Under the pieces are notes generated by a model. The model did not search any database. It saw only the letters and a list, made by a program, of their open reading frames with translations, and was not told where the DNA came from. From NCBI GenBank assembly GCA_905178155.1, contig CAJINV010000003.1, positions 7,001,612 through 7,065,611 on the forward strand: DNA of 64,000 bases. The letters run 5' to 3'. This document shows, piece by piece, positions 1-15,422 of the stretch. Positions within the stretch are counted from its first letter, which is position 1. Each line of letters begins with the position of its first letter. Origin of the DNA: Amoebophrya sp. A120 (Eukaryota; Sar; Dinophyceae; Syndiniales; Amoebophryaceae). The position numbers were made by a program, and so were the translations under genes.

Positions 1-720
1 TCTGCACTACCAAGTGGATGCACGTGTGCCACCACTGTTTACTATTCAAGGTAAATTGGGTGTTGCGCTTGCGGTGTGCTGGCGTCTGTCTTACCACAAT
101 CCTTCAGGCCTTCCCCCAGGCCCAGCTTTGTCCCAGGCACTACCACTGTTTCTTATTCTTGCCGTGCAGGCAGATGAAAATGCAAAAACTTTATGATTAT
201 GATGAACGTATACTTTTACATTCGTCTCTCGCCAGCGCCGGACATTCATATTTCTGGAAAAAACTTCTACGTTCCAGCGAAGGACACTTTCTCATTCTCT
301 CGTGTTGCAAACATGTTTCGTCGGTGCGTTGGTCACTCTGGCACCGCATAGGGACACTATCAAATTTAAATCCCGAAGGACAACAGGGATCGATGATTCC
401 GAGGACCTCCGTAAAAAAGCAGTGCCACGAGCTTTACAATTTGATAACAAAGAACAGAAACATATTCGCTTCTTTCGTACTATGTGGCGTCGCACGTCTG
501 AGACTGCAGGCCCAAGGAGGCGGTTGAGATTGAGATTACTTTTGGCGGTTCCAACCGAACTGAGAAAGGCCAACATTTTGAAAGATACCTATGAGATGCA
601 AAACTACCACCACACGCCATGCAAATCGTTGCGCCCTCTTCAACTTCCAGCCGCCTGTTGATATCTGGGCACGACAACGGTTTCGAATAGAAACCCAAAA
701 AGGAGCTGCTGAAGACTACA
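1..720. other. No gene recognised; region downstream of COG1
   Basis: Short open stretches exist on both strands, but none shows domain-like composition, plausible splice sites or a protein I recognise. It lies 3' of the COG1 stop codon, so part of it is probably COG1 3' UTR. I see no repeats of note. Confidence 0.4.
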
Positions 721-3700
721 TCACCCGTTTTTCGCTTGCGTGTACAAAAATTGATCCTTGATTTCATCGTGTTGTTCACGAGTCGAGACTCTAATCCATG
801 CATGAAGTCGAGACGTTGCAGATTCGGGCGCCTCACATAATTTGCATTTCTTGCGGAAGGTAGTTTTCCATTTCGTAAGACTAGCGCTCCCAGCTTGTTT
901 GATAGAGTGCTCTGTGCCGTCTCGAGCACCAGCGTGTATTGACGACAGTGGCGCAAGCCTCTGAGACTCTGGAATTGGGAGGAGTGGAAGCCTATGCATT
1001 GGAAATGTGTAGTCTGGGTCTGGTGGAAGAGTCTGAATCATGTGTGATTTAAGGCGTGGTCGACGCAAAGTTCTGTATATATTGCATGGGTAGCAAAAAC
1101 CACCCACTTTTTTGGGTCACCTGGAGACGACAGCTCCCCGCGGAATCGCGATGGAGGACGTGGACGAGAAGCCTTCTTATATGAAACTTGCGATGTTGCT
1201 ACAGGTCGTACTGCAAACATTCTGTTCTTGGGAATGAAATAGCAAAAGGTGCATATACGAATCTCCGAAATGTTCCAGACCCAGACTAGTGCATATTAAT
1301 ATTTGCCATTGATAAAACCGCATGGCATGAGTGCACAACGGTGGGTCGTGCTCTGGACGGGTGAACAAGCTTATTGCAGCACCGCTGTTCTTCCCTAGTT
1401 TCTGGGACACCTGAAGTGAAATTGTTTCCTCCTTTACAGAGCAGCAGAGGTCCGCGCCGTTGCGGTTGCGGACCTGGATCGCACTGAGTTGTGATTGACT
1501 ACTGCTACAATCCGTGGCGTTTCCTCGTGTTAGTTACGCATTAAGTTCTATCATGGATGAAAATCTAGGCAAGCCGCGGAACCTCAAAATGGAAAACTAG
1601 GCAATTCTTTTTCGCAAAGTACCAGCGTTCCGCCTCCAGAGCCAGAACTGGTCGCCGTGTCGTTAGCAGAGAGAACGAGCGAACCCAGGTAAGGAAACAG
1701 TGGACTCAGCAGCAGGCTGGTGGACTCCAGAAATTCCTGCACAGCTTGGTCGAGTGCTTGGGAGTAAAGCAAGCGATCGACCGGATCCGCAAAGACCGTG
1801 CCTTCGATTAGAGTCGTCACATGATTTCCTGCTGTGGACGACGACGTTGCCAACGTATTATCATGCGACGAGAACGGGTCGTCGAACAGACAGAGTCGCG
1901 ACACATACTTTGCGTCAAACAACAGTTGCAACTGTCGCGGCCCTATCGACGCTGCTGCGGCCGAACTCTTCTTCGCCCATTCCAGCTCCTGTCGAAAAAC
2001 CTGCGTTGAAGTAGCTGGTGGTTCATTTCCGATCATCATGCATCGGTATTGATTTAAAATTGAATTGGTTCATGCTCCAGGCTTGGGAAGCAATTCCTCA
2101 AGGCACTTAGTGAGACAGTATCGGATGTGTAAGTACTTACTACTAGTATCAAAGAATAGCACACGTGGACGACGTGTTCTTAGTCTTACTGAGTGAAGAA
2201 TAAAATGCAAGAACCTTCTCGAATTCGGTCTGGAGATAGTGGCGTATTCTGCGCGAGGCATCTTCTGGAATGGTGGAAAACTTTCTGGAAAGCAAAAAAA
2301 GTTGACTGATTTCTGTGCCACATACATTGACGAGGAAGTCCATGAGTGATGCTGATGCAGTTAGCGGTATGTAATATTTATTGTTGCTCTGCTGCTGCGC
2401 CGTGGACCCGGCTCCAACTGCGGTACCTACTACGGCTGAAGCGGCGTCAGTGTTAAGCAGCGCGCCCCAGGTTGCACGGGAAAACTCCTGCTCTATATGA
2501 TCTTGGTCCACTGTGCTGCTGCTCGTTAGCCGAAAAATTGCTGCGCTCGTCGTTGTCTGCTCGCTACCATGTATAATCGACATTGTAGCTGCATTTTTGG
2601 CGCGGCCGCCTGCAGCTTCTTCATCTACTGCAGGTGTTGACAAAGGAGTCGCACCGTCGTGGTTGTACAGCTGAGACGGTATTCGCACCTTGGCCCGCAG
2701 CCACGAGTCCAAATTTCTGCCGTATGGGAGTGTCAGGATCGAAATCGACAAAATCGAAAAATTTGTAATGCGTACAATGTAGGACACATATGGCCTCTAT
2801 TGGGGAGCAGGCAAATGAGACCGATTGCAAGCCTGTTTAGGGGAAGGCGACGCGCTGCCCGAGTAGCATGACAGGAGCAGTCTTCTTTGCCGAACCAGCA
2901 TGACGGACTGGATCTCGGCGCTCCCAAAATTTGCCATGCGCCACTTGGAAACTAAGGCTCCAACTGACATCGATTTTGTGCATAACAAATTTTTCGATTT
3001 TGTCAATTTCGATTCTGACACTCCCATATGCCGGCGGTGTCGGCTAGCATGCGCAGGAAGCGACCCCCCGGATCCTGCAGACGAAACTCCTCTTCGAGAC
3101 GACGCCGGTTGCGGGCCCATTCAACCAACCGGTACAGTTCCACGTCTACTTGTTCGTTACTAGCGTTCGCGAAGGACGACCACGACGCACTTCTTGCTCC
3201 CAGAGACGCGCCATCTGGAGGGCTGGAGGGCGCACCTGGTGGTTCCGAGGATGCGGCCAAGGCTTGCGCAAACACAGAATACACCGCGTCAGAATACGCT
3301 CGCAATAGCTTTTGTTGTCGCAAAATTTTCAGTCAAGGTGTAACCAAAAAATACATGATAGATGTCGCGCGAACAAGGAGATTCATCATTCTCTTGCCTG
3401 CGTAGTCGTAGATGTCCCCCTAAATCATCGTGTTTTGCATATGCCCGAAAAACTTTTTAAAACAAGCGATAATGAAGCTGTTAGAAGAGGTCAAGCTCCA
3501 TGGTGGTCGTGATGTGTCGACGTCGACCTCGCCATGCATGATGATACACAATTGTTCTATCGCTCCGTCATCTTATCTGCCTTTATTTCCTTGACTTAGT
3601 AATGATGTGCAGCATAGCTGTTCGTTTTGCGAGTACTGCGGGGGCACGCTGCAGATATCTCGCGCAATTTCCAAAAGCTCCGGCTCTGAAGAGGTCAGCC

Positions 3701-6266
3701 GCAACGGATTCCCCATGCGTTGAGCGGACGCTTCCTGGTGAGACGTGATGAGCGATAGAATAATACAGATGCTCGCCACCACGAGCGGACGACTCACTGC
3801 ACGTCGGTGGAAATAAAGATGTATATCTTTTTGTGTACTTTACAAACATCTATTGCATCAACTTCTATGATCTACCAGAAACAGTATGGGAAAGTAAGAT
3901 AATGCGAATCATGTACCACGAGAAGGATCATTTCTCTTGCTGCACGGTGGCGCAAAGACGCGAGCACATCCTCGGGGAAAGCGGCGGCGAGCGGCGTCTC
4001 TCTCGCGGCTGCCTCAATGTGTGTCCATGATTCCTTGTAGTTCGTCTGAAACCTGTACCCCCATACAGCCTCTCCAGTCCGCTCACAGAGATCGTGAATT
4101 TGCTTGAGACTACCGCACACCGGGAAGGAGAAGTTCGGAAGAAGGCCCGACTTGTCCGAGACCGCAGCAGAGCCGCTTGTTTGCTCTGCGGCTACAACGG
4201 AGACCACGGGATGGTTAGTTGCGCCAGTCTTTTGGGTCGTGGAGCCCAATCGCTGACTCTTGTGCTCCGATGATGTGTAGTCGTTCTCATGGTCGTTGTT
4301 CGCCAAGACGGAGCGCACCGTTGGAAGCTCGACCTGCGGAAGCACGTCGCCCGTCGCTGCATCGCACGCACATAGAGCTGCGTAATGATCTCTTGTGCCT
4401 GCACCTCCTGCAGGAGTGGCTGATCGTGAGCGTGTGTCGGAGGTGGTTCCCTCGTTTGGCGAGGCCATCATCTCCTGCAGGGACAAACTGCAACTATTGC
4501 GTTCGCCTGCCTTTACGCGCTGGGCGAATTTTTCCAGTGCGGCAAACACCCGCTGCGGCTGCGCATGGTGCAGGCACAGGAAAGTAGCTTCGAAGGATAT
4601 CAGGTCGTCTTGCAGCGACAGTCCCCTGCTGCCGTCTGCAGGTCCTGCTCCAGCACCCGGAACGATTGCTCTCGCGCCGGCAGCCATCTCCGGTATACTA
4701 CTGCCTGCACAGCTCCCGCCGGAAGCGGGGCGCAGTCTTCTCCGGCGCGCAACGAACACCTCAAGAAAATACTTGAGGTCTTTGTTTGTAAAGTAAATCA
4801 GGCAGACTAGTGCCTCGAGAAAGGCTTCGGGTGTAAGTGCACTCAGAGAAAGCGCTTCCATACACGCACACACGATCGCGTTATGGCTCCCGCGGCTCTG
4901 CCTTCGGCTCTTCTCCAAAAAATTGGACACCCTAAAACCATACGGCGAACCACTAGAGCTGCTGGTCGAGGATGCTGCAGCAGACTCGGGGTCCTCACCA
5001 CCGCCACGCTTGTTGGCAGTCAGACCAAGGCGGGCTCCACCAGACAACGAGGTTGCCGTGTCCATGTTTGCAGCCTCACTTTTGCTCGCGCCAGCTGCAG
5101 CATCTTCTATTTCCCGCGTCACGGTTGGCAGGAGCACGAGAAGTGTTTCCGCAGCTTGCAGAAATTCCCGTGCCAGCAGGTGTGCGCGAATGATCTCAGG
5201 AAACTCCAGCAGCACTCGGACCCGCTTGCACAACTGGTAGGTCTCAGCTGCATCATGCTCCTCTTTAACAGCGCTCTCAACTACTAGCATATCACGGGAT
5301 GCAGCTATACCAGCAGATGCACCTCCGGTCTGTCCGTGCCCGGCTCTTGTTTTCGTTTCCTTCAAAAGGTGCCTCGACAATTGGCGATCTGCCACCTCTT
5401 CAGCCGCAGGTGGTGGCTTTGTGCTAGAAGCGTGGTGGTGCTCATCACGCCCCACCGAAGCAACTCCAATATTCCCGCGCTGCCGCTTGCAGGGTCCCTC
5501 AATTAGCGCGGCAAGCCGTTTCCTGTCTATGGAAACAAGGCTGGAAGTCACGGGCTGCTGCTGAATCTGCTCAATTACCTGCAAGCACCCGCGAAATTCA
5601 GTTGCGCACAACTGAATTTGCTTTACCAAGTCCGAGGATTCCAACACCTGAACAATGTTCATGTCTTTGTGCTGCCAAAAATACTAGCTGGCTGCAGCGG
5701 GGGCAGTGAGGTTTTGTCATGGCGCGCACCCGACGTATTGCGGTTGCCGGGCCCCATGGGCCCTCTTTTTGCTGCCTGTGCGCCATACCTTCGTGCCTAA
5801 TGCTATTCCGCACGGTCTGGTGGCGCACAGATAAAAACTAGTCTTTTATCGAGATTAACAGCGTAACTACTGCGCGACCTCTTCCTTGCAGCCTCTACTA
5901 AAACCAGGTCGAGATATTTTTCTTCATCATATTTCGCCAGGGCCAAATATAGCACAAAATGGTCCTACTTCATACCTGTCGATAATGATTGCCAACCATC
6001 AACCGAAGGTCTTTTCGTTTTTGGGTGAGGTTCTTTTCCGTTTCTCGGCTGAGGGCCCGGATTTGTGCCAGCGGCTTCGTTCGAAAGAGGTGCTCAATCG
6101 ATGTGAACTCCACGTGTGTCGAACTTACTTGGAGCTGTGGTGTTGGCATGTTGCCCGAGGGCGTCGTGGTCGTCATCGCAGGAGCGCTAATGTGCGCGGA
6201 CCCGAAGGAGTCTGCGCCGGGTAGCGGAGCAACCAAAGCAATTGTTGACCCGCGTGCATTCGTCAT
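721..6266 (-). CDS. COG1: Conserved oligomeric Golgi complex subunit 1 (COG1), 8 exons
   Basis: Subunit of the COG tethering complex, which captures retrograde vesicles at the Golgi. My joined exons are 5976-6266, 3923-5647, 3620-3785, 3034-3310, 2190-2722, 1623-2014, 1315-1410 and 721-987. They total 3,747 nt (1,248 residues) without a frame break. The N-terminal exon has the Vps51/COG1 signature (LFRTKPLAQIRAL, then KRKDLRLMVGNHYRQ). The next exon carries LLEFPEIIRAHLLAREFLQA, which matches the COG1 KLLLEIPEKIW...YLHA region. A C-terminal exon has RQLQLLFDAKYVSRL, the family LQLLFDLR motif. The first in-frame ATG is at 6266. Introns are mixed: GT-AG at 5648-5975, 2015-2189 and 1411-1622, and inverted-repeat elements at 2723-3028 and 993-1314. 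Introns near 3311-3619 and 3786-3922 are bounded only by short direct repeats. The exon at 3620-3785 is the weakest, because it reads as a hydrophobic stretch unexpected in COG1. Confidence 0.75.
993..1314. mobile_element. Intron-forming inverted-repeat element in COG1 (322 bp)
   Basis: It begins TATGCATTGG and ends CCATTGATA. Subterminal AGTCTGGGTCTGG and its complement CCAGACCCAGACT face each other at about 1010-1030 and 1275-1290. Flanks are AAGCC (988-992) and AAACC (1315-1319), a 4/5 match to a 5-bp duplication. Removing the element and one flank joins ...CATGCGGTTT to CCACTCCTCC in the COG1 frame. Confidence 0.75.
2723..3028. mobile_element. Intron-forming inverted-repeat element in COG1 (306 bp)
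   Basis: Ends are TATGGGAGTGTCAG and its exact complement CTGACACTCCCATA. The inverted repeat continues for roughly 45 bp with few mismatches. It is flanked by a perfect 5-bp direct repeat TGCCG (2718-2722 and 3029-3033). On the gene strand neither end is GT or AG. Excision with one TGCCG copy gives an in-frame ADTAG-RNLDSW junction. Confidence 0.92.
3311..3619. repeat. Probable decayed intron element in COG1
   Basis: This interval separates two COG1 exons. The bounds are a 6-bp direct repeat ATAGCT (3305-3310 and 3614-3619). Inside, AGTCAAGG near the left end faces CCTTGACT near the right end at similar offsets. No GT-AG pair joins the exons in frame, while joining at the repeat does (EQ-LLRAY). 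I read it as an old member of the same kind of element with eroded ends. Confidence 0.5.
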
Positions 6267-8902
6267 AGTGTCAACTCGGTTCACATAGATCGCGGCGGCA
6301 AGAGATGAATGCTCAGTTGTCGCGGATCTTCAAGGCATTGCTCTTGCTGACCTGACCCTCATTTCGCAATCGAATGCAGTTCGCTGACAAAAGCGGCTGC
6401 AGCTATAATTATAAAATACATGAAGTAGGTGTAGGAGTAGCAGGTATGGTAATGCTATGACTAGTAGGTCTACTAGGGGGATACAGTTGTATTTTTTGTA
6501 TTTTCGACTCGACCTCGCCCTGTGGTCCTGCGAGTCAAATCTATCGATCATATCATCTATACATGTGTTGTTGACTCCCCAGATGATCACAATGAAGAGC
6601 GGTGCAAAATAAATCTTGAAGGTGTGGACGAAATCGTCCAACTTCAGTGTCCTTGCTTGATGCCAACTGGACTGAATCTGTAGCATGTGTGTCTGTTCTT
6701 CGATATTATTAAGGAGAAGACCGGTGCGATCAGACAAATTGCAAGTGCTGGATCTTGTACTTGCGTCTCGTCAGTTGTTGTAGGTAGTTCGTTGGGCTAG
6801 GTGACGGCCTGACGCAGCCAATAGTCCAGCTCTAAACTTCGCCACCGCACTCTGTGCTTGGGTGTCCTCGTGAAAATGGACTGTTCTTTCGCGGCGCCGG
6901 ACACGTCTTCTACACCGAATATTGTACCGACACAAAAACCAAGACCAACAATGGGTATTTACATCAAGAAAACGCTAACGCATCAACATCATAACACGGA
7001 CTATATGTACATTGCTATTGCCACAAGAACTACCAAACATAGCCGCCGGGGCGGAGGTAGTGAGGTCATGGGCGTTTTCTTGCGTGCCGGCCGTCGCCTT
7101 GGCCGCGGCTTTGCTTTTCCTGGGCTCGCCATACCGCCGCGAGTAACGTTAGGCCGCACGGTATGGCGGCCGCTTGATAAGCGTCGCAAAGTTTTGCAAA
7201 TTTCCGATTTTCCTTTCCGAAAGCCAACCCCCATGCTATGGGGCCGATCCGCGTGCCACGGGGGGCGCCCAAAACGCGAAGAAAAATCGGGCCCATAGCA
7301 TGCGGATTGGCTTTGCGCGTCTGGCGCGCTTTTGCTTTTTTGCGTTTTTATTTTTCTAGCCGGCGCTTTTTGCAAAGCTTCCCAGGCTCTGAAACCGGCG
7401 AAAATGCGGCCGCTTTCGCGGCCGCCCAAAATGCTCCGAAATCGCGGCCGTCCCATGGTGTTTCACCGTTCTGATTTTGGACGCGTTTTTTTCGCGTCCC
7501 TTTTCGGGCGCACCAAACCGCCAGAAACCAAGGCGGTGGGCGCCTCAGAAGGGCGCCCCTTTTGCCGGCTCCCCTGCGTCGTTTTACCCAGCGGGGATCG
7601 ATAGAATCCGCTGGCGATTCGGTGCCGACACAGCCAAAGCCGCTTGATAATTGAAAATATTTTTTGTCAAAAAACACTTCCGCCCGCTTGCAAACTGCCG
7701 GTCGTTTTGCTGTCTGGGTGTCAAAAAAACTCCCCGGTTAGAACCGTTCGGTGACCTCACTACATACTAGCTCCATCATATTTTGTCATGTCCTGTAACA
7801 GCTTCACGCTCACCGATAGCAATGAAGAACACGGAAGATGTTCACAACAACCTGAAAACCTTGACATCTTAAGGTAGTAGAAGGTGTGCGAATAAAAATA
7901 CAAGGCAAGACGAAGACGTACGAGCTTCGCATAAAGTCGCAGATGGTGCGCCGTGTAGAAGAAGAATAAGTGCTGCATTTGTGTGCAGCTTCGTCATTTT
8001 TGTCTTTCTAATCTTCGGCTCACCTCTACACATCATCAACAAGTCTTGTTGATGCATTGATGGCTGAAAAATACTTCTGGGTTTCTCGTGGGTGGTGGAG
8101 CGCGCGGAAAATTTTAGTTGTGCGGCCATCTGGTGTAGTACAAGCACTTCTACTGCTATCTTTATCTACTTACTCGCCTCGAGGACAAGAAAGATATAGA
8201 TATTGAAAAATTTGCGCATACTCGTTTTTGCAGTGGTCCAGAACCAACACAGGTTCTGGTGCATACGGAGATTGAGCGTGAAATCCATCGCAGGGTAGAC
8301 CCAAAAGGTCTTCGCTCATCTTTTCAGAATTATCTCCACTATCTCGGCTTCGGGGCTAATTTCAGCACTTACTACTAGCAAGGGCGCAGTGGGGTCCTGC
8401 AGCGAGGGGAAAAAAACATCAGGAAAATCACACTCCCACGCACTTCCGATTGCGGGAGATACTATATCTTGTTTAATCGTCGGAGAAAAAAAACAGAGCC
8501 TTCATTATGCTACCCGACTTAATTTGCGGCATTTAAATGTTTCCTTGGTGTTCAGAGTGAAACAAGCGAGTGTGACATACACATTCACTCTTTTCATTGC
8601 ATAAATCAGAAATTCGATGTTGACGACGAGAATCTGTTGCCGCGATCACGCTTTTGATCATCATGTCATTCAAAAAATAATCGTACCTGCTACAACAAGC
8701 CTTTCTACTTTTGTCTTGACCTCAATAGGTGATCAAGTAAGGAGGTGCTGAACTTGTATGTTGCATGTGCATCTGCATGATCATCGCATCAAAATACACA
8801 ACATAATAAAAGTGCCAACTGTAACAACAACGCGCCTACGTCGTCGTGGGATGCGTTTATACTATCTCCATCAAGTGGAGGTCCAGCATGCTGACAACGT
8901 TT
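6267..8902. other. Intergenic region between enolase and COG1
   Basis: No convincing gene. A minus-strand open stretch at 6330-6737 has one hydrophobic segment, and another lies at 7869-8147. Neither has a recognisable domain. A GC-rich 707-bp block at 7057-7763 with 12-bp inverted ends is listed separately. The remainder is AT-rich and should contain the enolase 3' UTR and COG1 promoter. Confidence 0.4.
7057..7763. repeat. GC-rich block with 12-bp inverted ends
   Basis: The ends are GTAGTGAGGTCA (7057-7068) and TGACCTCACTAC (7752-7763), exact complements. The interior is much richer in GC than the flanks. It holds an internal inverted repeat (CATGCTATGGG near 7232 against CCCATAGCATG near 7291). 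I could not find a target duplication, so insertion is an inference from composition and ends. Confidence 0.45.
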
Positions 8903-12142
<3,240 letters not shown>

Positions 12143-13249
12143 CTTTCTTGCTGTTGGAGAATTTATGGAACAATCGTTCAACCGATGTACTTTAAGTTTA
12201 AACTACTTAGACTACTTACTCCTTTGTTTAATCGAGAACAAAGTGAAGGAGCACAACAATTGCGGAAAAGAAATTGTAGAACTCACTTAGAGGATACGAC
12301 GCTAAAGTGTTGTTGTAATTGGATGATGGAGATGAGATAGGTGTTGCTGGTGATCAAGAGTCTTGTTTAAGATTTATGCTGCTAGCTGAATCTGAATGCC
12401 ACTGAGATGCTTCTTAAAAATACAACAAGAGCTGTCTGGCTGCACGGCTTGGCTTGCGCTCGGCCTCGGGCTCGCCTTTATCATCCATTTCTTTTCAATG
12501 AGATTAACAGCGACTGGCGCCAAATAGATCACGTTAGATTGAATGTGGATCCTTCTTGATGTTCACGTCTAATTCTTTCGCTTCTAGGTTTGCTGCGATT
12601 TCTGCAGTGCTCATTCGCATGATAGTTTATGATTTCAGAATAAATTATTCACAATTACAGCATTAGCATTACCGACCTCCTGTGCGGAGACATCAAATTC
12701 AAATGCTGACAACTGTTCCTCAATGCCATGATCTCGAGAGAAAGAGGATGCAAAAAAAGTACATTCTCGTTGTTGAAAAAATGCGCGTTGGTTTCTTCAC
12801 GAACTCATGACGTGACGGCACGCTTCACGACAATCTCGCATATAAAGCTTTCGCTTTGTCGTGCAAAAAACAAATTGAGAATTGTCGGTCTCGAAAAATC
12901 AACTCCCTGCGCAGAGGTATCACATTCTACGTAAAAAAATAACATATAAAACTGAATATAGAATGTTGGCGCGGAGTGCAAGTAGAGGAAGGTGTCTTCT
13001 AGGAGAAGCAATCTCCTCAAAGTACAGTTGTCTGTCACCACAAATGCAGACAAAACGCAAAGAAAAGTAAGTCTTTGCGTGAAGCCCGCACGATTTCGAA
13101 TGCATGAAGGCAACAAAAGTCTACGATTATCACAATGGGCTCCATCTTCGCCTACTCGACGTCTACGTCCACCCTCCTTCTATATTTCATTGTTGATTTC
13201 GTTTTACTTTTTTAACGGATCATCATCATTGTTTTCGTCAGAGTATGAC
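12143..13249. other. Intergenic region upstream of enolase
   Basis: AT-rich, with no gene I can support. It should cont the enolase promoter and the 3' UTR of the ELMO-domain gene. Short open stretches on both strands (for example near 12800-13100) have no coding character. Confidence 0.4.
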
Positions 13250-15422
13250 TCAAAAATCCGGTGGGCGGGAAGAGTATTCAACACTTCGGGTGTAAGACAT
13301 GACGCTCAGAATCATGGCTGCAGTTGTTTCACTGAGCGAGTTGCAGCAGTCACTGTAGTAGCCCGCCACCGCGGTGCTCCACTTATCGGGGTCAACACCC
13401 ATCAGGGCCGCAAAATCTTCCAGACGGTCGAGTGTGCTGGCACCCTGGCACGTCCGCCGAATGGCGCGTAGGTTCTTCTCAAGTGCCTCGCCGAAGTTCA
13501 ACAAAGTTACCCCCTCCGGTCGGTGACTCATATCCAGCCAGATCGTGTGGAGCTTCATCACGGCTTTTGAAAAAAGCTCCCCAAACGCGTAAAATATCCA
13601 ACGTAACAAAAAGTCCTGTTGAGTCAACGAGATCAGCGGCCATTTGTCAGTCTTGCATCCATCGGGAAGGACGCCATACCATGCAGATTAACGTTATGCC
13701 CGACGGTGCTGTAGTCAATGAAAGGATAACAGCGTCAAAGAGTAACCAACAAGATACATCCGCTGCTGTCGTCGATGCACGGAGTGTGACATTACGCAAC
13801 GAAATATGCAAAATAGTAATAGTTTTCGTTTCTCTACAGTTTCTCTACAAAACAGTATAGCACACCATGCTGTATCACGTTATACAGGCTGGTGTGAGCA
13901 ACGCGCTTTAAGAAATTCACAACATCCCTGCAACTAACCTTACCACGTAAGAACATTTGCTCTGCAAACATAAGCAACAGCAACTGCAACACAAGAAAGT
14001 TCTTCCCGGTGGTGTAGGTGCAATAGTAAGGTTAGGCTTAAGATTATAAAATTAAAAATAAAGCGTATGATTATCAACTCAGCCAGATTGATAAAGCATC
14101 GGCTTTCTAGTCAATCGCTGTAGATACATGCACATTTTTGGGTCCTGCTGGCAGCACGTTGACGCAAAACATTTCTTTTTCCCAGACCGTACCGCGCGCT
14201 TGATAGTGTGATTCGGAGAGCGCGTGCATGACTTTTTTTTTCGTCGCGACGGGTGCAACGGGGATGTCGCAGCCTTGGTAGACCATCTCCGGGGTTTCCA
14301 GCTTCAGGTAGAAGATCAGCTGTACGGTCACGTTGATACAGGCGCAGGCAAACAGGTAAAAACTGTTTTGCAAAGCAAATCTTGCTCGCTCTGGAACTGA
14401 TGCAAAGTAGTATACAAAAAGAAAATGAAAAACACACAAACAGTCAGCAAAAGAAGGTCAGCTCTTATCTTTGTCGTCTCAAGTGAGCTGCGTTTGCAAC
14501 GCAGGCTTCTAGGCAGGGACATGGACACGCCTCCGAAGCAGCAGAGCTTGCTATTCTTATTCTTTCTATCTGCGTATACAGCGTTTTCACTGTATGATTT
14601 GCGTATTTTTCTGTTCTATCTGCGTATCATACAGAAATTAATTTTCTTGTTGGCGGCAGTGTCAAACAGGAAAAGCGCTTGGAAACTTCATGCACTGTTC
14701 CAGATCAAGACACATTTATACATAATTTGTGGCTGATAACTTTCTTCCTGCTGCGATTCTGCAATCATGCGTCGCGTCTCCTCGCCGTACTTTTCAGCTA
14801 GGTACATCATGCAGTAGAGCGACAAAATCCCGCCCCCTCGAAAGTCGGTTGCCGGATTTGTCGACTGAAACCCGACCTTTTTCCATCTTTCGTCCCTTAG
14901 TTGAATCTTCTTGCGAGAGCCGCTGCTGCTGCTTGTTGTGTTCATCTGGTTCTGTGCGCCTCTTGCATTTAGATCATTTACGGTAGAAGTTCCGGCTCCC
15001 TTATCTCGTCCTGCTTCATCATCTTCCGCTGCTGCTGGGTACAAAAACTCATAGAACTGCAACAGGTCCGCGCCGTGCCTTGGGTTCCCCTCGTCATAAG
15101 GAAGGCCAACCAGGCACTTGATTTCACGCGCCATCTCGAGCTCCTCGACGGTGGGCTGACCCTGGACTCTTGCCAACAAATACCCGAGAAAACCAGTGTA
15201 GCGACCTCCATCGGGATCTCCCCCGCCACCACCCCGGTGACCATGCAAGAGACCTTGCTCCAGATCTACCGCATCCTGCTGCTGATCGCGCTCCATATTT
15301 CTAATGTAGTTGTTTAAATCTTGTTGATGAGAACGTAGTTGATAGGGACAGTTTCGTACTAATCTTGCTCTTGGCGCAGTTTCATTGTACTTGACGCGGT
15401 CATGTGCGTGGCCTCTTCCCAT
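13250..15422 (-). CDS. ELMO-domain protein, 3 exons
   Basis: Exons 14738-15422, 14128-14360 and 13250-13651 sum to 1,320 nt (439 residues). Exon 1 ends with RWKKVGFQSTNPATDFRGGG followed by LSLYCMMYLAEKY, the hallmark opening of ELMO/ELMOD domains (GFQ..dPatDfRg). Exon 2 continues with YLFACACINVTVQLIFYL, matching YPFAvagINvt. Exon 3 has FGELFSKAVMKLHTIWLDM, the conserved end of the domain. ELMOD proteins in other eukaryotes act as GAPs for Arf/Arl GTPases, so a trafficking or cilium role is an inference. The N-terminal 130 residues are charged and low in complexity. Intron 2 is GT-AG. Intron 1 joins in frame at a short AGTT direct repeat and has facing TCTGGAAC/GTTCCAGA motifs, so it may be a decayed insertion element. 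An alternative start is the ATG near 15296. Confidence 0.75.
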
